From positions 1 to 27,615 of the forward strand of contig JBBPZA010000034.1 of NCBI GenBank assembly GCA_038199375.1: a stretch of 27,615 nucleotides of DNA, in the 5' to 3' direction. Source of the stretch: JBBPZA01 sp038199375. Lineage in GTDB: Bacteria > Actinomycetota > Thermoleophilia > Solirubrobacterales > Solirubrobacteraceae. The position numbers and the translations under genes were made by a program. Positions 25,659 through 27,615 of the stretch are shown here, piece after piece. Every line of letters begins with the position of its first letter. Position 1 is the first letter of the stretch. The notes beneath the pieces were generated by a model that made no database searches, was not told where the DNA came from, and saw nothing but the letters and a program-made list of their open reading frames with translations.

Positions 25659-26042
25659 GTGCCTGCTTCGCGTGGGGGCGCTGCAGGTCCGCGCGTCCAT
25701 TTCGACGAACTCGCGTTCGCCGAGGACGTTTCGCATGCGACGGCGGCCGGGCGCCGCGTCGCGTTGGATACGCGCCGCCAGCTCGAGCGCGACGCGGTCG
25801 ATGTCGGCACGCTGCTGCGCTGCGAAGTACACGGCCGCGACGGAACACGACTTGAGCGCTGCGTGAAGGTCCATCTGCCTTTCCCGGGTGGAGCGTGGCG
25901 CATGGTCTTCGAGATCACGCGCGATCCTTCCACCGGCGAGCTCGTTCTGGCGTACCTCGCCTTTGGGCGCGGTCACCCCGGCAAGCCGTGGCAGCCATCG
26001 GCGTATCAGGTTGCTCACCAGCGCCTGCACCCCAACGAGTAG
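25659..26042 (+). CDS. RelE/ParE-like protein, probable toxin of a second module
   Basis: 127 residues from a GTG three bases after the upstream stop, with GAGGGG as ribosome binding site. The fold signs are an N-terminal helical part (FDELAFAEDVSHATAAGRRVALDTRRQLERDAVDVG) followed by a beta sheet: LLRCEVHGRDG, LERCVKVHLPF, WRMVFEITRDP and LVLAYLAFGRG, ending with YQVAHQRLHP. The W-R-M-V-F-E-I strand and basic residues R81, R103 and His residues near the end resemble RelE/ParE toxins that are mRNA interferases or gyrase poisons. The match is structural-pattern level only and the activity is unknown. It also differs from classical RelE (about 90 residues) by being longer. Confidence 0.6.
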   Translation: MPASRGGAAGPRVHFDELAFAEDVSHATAAGRRVALDTRRQLERDAVDVGTLLRCEVHGRDGTRLERCVKVHLPFPGGAWRMVFEITRDPSTGELVLAYLAFGRGHPGKPWQPSAYQVAHQRLHPNE

Positions 26043-26381
26043 CTGCGCGCCCATCGTCCTTCGGGCCCGTGGTCGAGACGGCCGGCGGTGCGCCCCGCTG
26101 GCGGCGCCGCAGGGACAGCCCATTTCCTGCCGTGATACCTGCACCCCGCCGCGACGATGCCCGGACCCGTGGGCGGTGGACCAGACGGAAACCCGAGACC
26201 ACCGCTGACGTGGCGGAGGACCTCCGCGGGCAGGTCGCTTCCCCGGCTGTAACCGGCGCCAGTACCTCCCCGGCCCACCACATCGAGCACTGGGGCAGGC
26301 GGTGAGACGAGCGAGGCGAACCTCTACGGCCCTCGAGCGGCGCGTCGCGAGTCGCATCCTGGGGAGCGCTCGCCGCATCGC
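26043..26381. other. Non-coding-looking stretch with one palindrome
   Basis: No frame here has convincing coding character on either strand. GCGGAGG-A-CCTCCGC (26213-26227) is a perfect 7-bp inverted repeat with a 1-base centre and could be a protein-binding site. No recognisable riboswitch, tRNA or repeat array was seen. Confidence 0.3.
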
Positions 26382-26447
26382 CTACCGCCGCCGCTTCTTG
26401 GCGCTCACGCACCCCATCTTGAACGGGGCATCCATCTCGTTGGTCAT
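26382..26447 (-). CDS. Possible 21-residue peptide with strong ribosome binding site
   Basis: Minus-strand ATG at 26445-26447 and TAG at 26382-26384. It encodes MTNEMDAPFKM then GCVSAKKRRR: an acidic start and very basic end with one Cys. The upstream AGGAAGGA, about 6 bases from the ATG, is the best ribosome binding site in the region. The ATG also overlaps a TGA that closes a longer frame running from the right (ATGA). It may be a leader peptide, a small regulatory peptide or chance; there is no homologue I recognise. Confidence 0.3.
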   Translation of the reverse strand: MTNEMDAPFKMGCVSAKKRRR

Positions 26448-26703
26448 GGGAGGTCCTTCCTGGCTCCTACGGGTCGATCGGTCACCCCGACCACACACAC
26501 TTCATCGGACAGAACCCCCGAGGCGGTCCGCTCGGTCCGCGACCGCGTGGATGAGCGGGCCGCCCCGGGCTTGGCCGACAACGCGGCGGTCGATGATTCC
26601 GCGGAAGCGAGCGGCGCCTTTTCGCGTAACCGGATGGCAAGGTGTCCTGCGTCTGATTGCGTGTCCGAAATCCGGGTGATAATCACGCCATGTTGTTCGG
26701 GGG
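26448..26703 (-). other. Spacer downstream of the DNase remnant, possible short coding frame
   Basis: On the minus strand one frame stays open to the TGA at 26444-26446 and reads GHLAIRLREKAPLAS... and later GVLSDEVCVVGVTDRP; it could encode about 80 residues from a GTG near 26687 but has no ribosome binding site. I cannot tell a gene from chance. Copy 2 of the 18-bp direct repeat lies inside. Confidence 0.25.
26591..26608 (+). repeat. 18-bp direct repeat, copy 2
   Basis: Exact copy of 25126-25143, 1465 bases away, same orientation. The flanking bases differ, so the repeat unit is only 18 bases. Possible insertion footprint, attachment-like site or a shared regulator-binding site around TTCCGCGGAA. 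Confidence 0.7.
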
Positions 26704-27079
26704 TTATGGTCCCGGATAGGAGGCGTGAGGATGTCCGATTACAGCAACGGCGGATCGGTTCTCGCGTGAGCGGATGTAGCGCACGTCGGCGTCGACTGTG
26801 CTGCGGCCCACGGCGGGCGGGTACTCGTCTCGGTCGTAGCCGCTGCGTGCCGGCCAGACGCTGAGCAGTGTCGTGCGGCGCTCGCCTGCGCCCTTGCGGT
26901 TCACGCGCAGCACGGCCGGGTAGCCGCCGATGATCGCTGTGCGCGCGTGCGCAGTGATGCTGCGCCTGAGGTTGCGTGGCGAAAGCGGCACAGCCAGGCC
27001 AGGACGCGGCCTGCGCGGTGGTGGTCGCGGAGCCGACCGTGAGCGTGATGGCCGCGGCCAGGATGGCGTTGCGAAGCAT
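26704..27079 (-). pseudogene. Secreted NucA/NucB-type DNase, split between two frames
   Basis: From the ATG at 27077-27079 (AAGGG ribosome binding site) the frame gives a signal peptide, MLRNAILAAAITLTVGSATT, cleaved near AQAA, then runs on into Arg-rich code. The conserved domain lies in another frame, from about 26991 to TAA at 26704: LSPRNLRRSI, GGYPAVLRVNRKGAG, SGYDRDEYPPAV, DADVRYIRSRENRSA and IGH..ASYPG. The GYDRDEYPPA and ENRSAG-like motifs are the hallmark of NucA/NucB sporulation-type deoxyribonucleases (catalytic Asp/Glu). Joining them needs a +1 shift near 26985-27010. This is a decayed gene, a sequencing error, or much less likely programmed frameshifting. A start at GTG 26991 would give an intact domain without export signal. 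Confidence 0.65.
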
Positions 27080-27126
27080 GTCGTGGCCCTTGTGTCTTCG
27101 GTGGGTGAGGTGCAGGTGCGGCGCGC

Positions 27127-27615
27127 TCAGCGGCGCACGAGGACCGCGCGACCGAGCGAGGCGCGGTCAGAGCCGCCCGTCGCGGCCCCGACGACGAGCA
27201 CCCGCACCTTGCGCGCTCGTTTGACGGCGCGCTGGGCCTTGCGGCTGAGCTTGATGACCACCTTCGTGGCACCGGCGCGGCGCAGCACGACGCGGGTGGA
27301 TCCGAGGGCCATGGATTTCTTTGCGCGGCGTCCGAGTCCGAGGCGGCGCGCGTCCTTGGCAGAGACCATCGCCGACACCTTGCAGGTCGCGGCCCGGTTG
27401 GCCTGGCAGGTGAGGGCGAGGCCGCGCTTGACGATCGCCCGGCTGCGTTGAACGGGCGCACCCCCGAGCGCTGCCGCGAAAGCCGTGCCCCTGGGGCCTG
27501 CGGCGCCGCCGGTCGCCCCGCCGACGCCCGCGCCGGCCCCGCCGGCGGTGCGGGCGCGCCCGCCCCGCCGGTGCCGCCGGTGCCGCCGGGGCCGCCCGCC
27601 CCACCCGCGCCGCCC
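27127..27615 (-). CDS. C-terminal part of a Gly-rich secreted protein, runs off the window
   Basis: One frame is open from the right edge to TGA-side stop at 27127. It reads a Gly/Ala-rich region (GGAGAGVGGATGGAAGPRGTAF), then a beta-type domain with LTCQANRAATCKVSAMVSAKDARRLGLG, VVLRRAGATKVVIKLSRKAQRAVKRARKVRVLVVGAAT and a final VRR. The paired Cys (LTCQ...ATCKV) and the AGxTKVxIKLSRKAxRA pattern are typical of C-terminal domains of exported Thermoleophilia proteins (my recollection of the style, not a named family). The outermost 70 bases read as a cleaner Gly-Gly-x repeat (GGAGGAGGPGGTGGTGGAGAP) in a different frame, hinting at a frameshift near 27545-27565. The N-terminus is outside the window. 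Confidence 0.6.
   Translation of the reverse strand, partial: GRRGWGGRPRRHRRHRRGGRARTAGGAGAGVGGATGGAAGPRGTAFAAALGGAPVQRSRAIVKRGLALTCQANRAATCKVSAMVSAKDARRLGLGRRAKKSMALGSTRVVLRRAGATKVVIKLSRKAQRAVKRARKVRVLVVGAATGGSDRASLGRAVLVRR

Noticed and set aside
26213..26290. Possible riboswitch (c-di-AMP or cobalamin type) upstream of the small minus-strand peptide or the DNase
   Set aside because: Some GGGGAAG-like words occur but the conserved cores and their spacing are not present, and the orientation does not place it before a suitable gene.
24396..27079. Prophage or integrative element
   Set aside because: Toxin-antitoxin genes and a direct repeat are present but there is no integrase, transposase, phage structural gene or tRNA attachment site.

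Overview
The window is GC-rich throughout, with strong G/C third-position bias, many GTG starts and ATGA/GTGA start-stop overlaps. Together with the gene families present (glcDEF, an actinobacterial-type fadD, a thrombospondin-type-3 repeat secreted protein, Ala/Arg-rich C-terminal beta domains) this suggests an actinobacterium, most like the Thermoleophilia (Solirubrobacterales and relatives). That placement is inference from style and content; there is no rRNA or marker gene for phylogeny here.

Layout. 1-1.2 kb (minus): a two-helix membrane peptide and a hemolysin III/PAQR-type membrane protein with an unusual Ala-rich helical N-terminus. 1.3-7.2 kb (plus): a tight glycolate-to-malate operon, glcD-glcE-glcF followed by malate synthase A, with overlapping or near-overlapping joints. 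7.2-10.1 kb (minus): long-chain acyl-CoA synthetase, a class I methyltransferase and a YacP-like NYN nuclease. 10.1-17.4 kb: a secreted-protein block: a calcium-binding TSP3 repeat protein (minus), a secreted family-2 glycoside hydrolase (plus), and two translationally coupled secreted paralogues of about 610 residues (minus) whose family I do not recognise. The convergent GH2/paralogue pair is separated by a long inverted repeat. 17.5-19.8 kb (minus): dxr and the site-2 protease rseP, joined by an ATGA overlap.

19.8-21.9 kb is a scar. A glycogen-debranching-type hydrolase (minus) and a family-4 glycosyltransferase (plus) stand head to head and both lose their N-termini at one point near 21.10-21.14 kb. 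There, an HDHSG-like piece of glycosyltransferase code lies on the wrong strand between 8-bp inverted repeats. The glycosyltransferase also has an internal frameshift. This is either a genuine deletion/inversion or an assembly chimera. 21.9-24.3 kb: two coupled membrane-protein genes (minus) divergent from a LysR regulator (plus).

24.4-27.6 kb is accessory: a VapBC toxin-antitoxin operon with a palindromic operator over its promoter, a second two-gene module with toxin-antitoxin architecture (64-residue acidic protein plus 127-residue RelE-like protein) bracketed by an 18-bp direct repeat, a possible 21-residue ORF with a strong ribosome binding site, a frame-split secreted NucA/NucB-type DNase, and a Gly-rich secreted protein running off the right edge.

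The best candidates for something undescribed are the tandem secreted paralogues next to the GH2 enzyme, and the second toxin-antitoxin-like pair. No tRNA, rRNA, CRISPR array or intact insertion sequence was seen.
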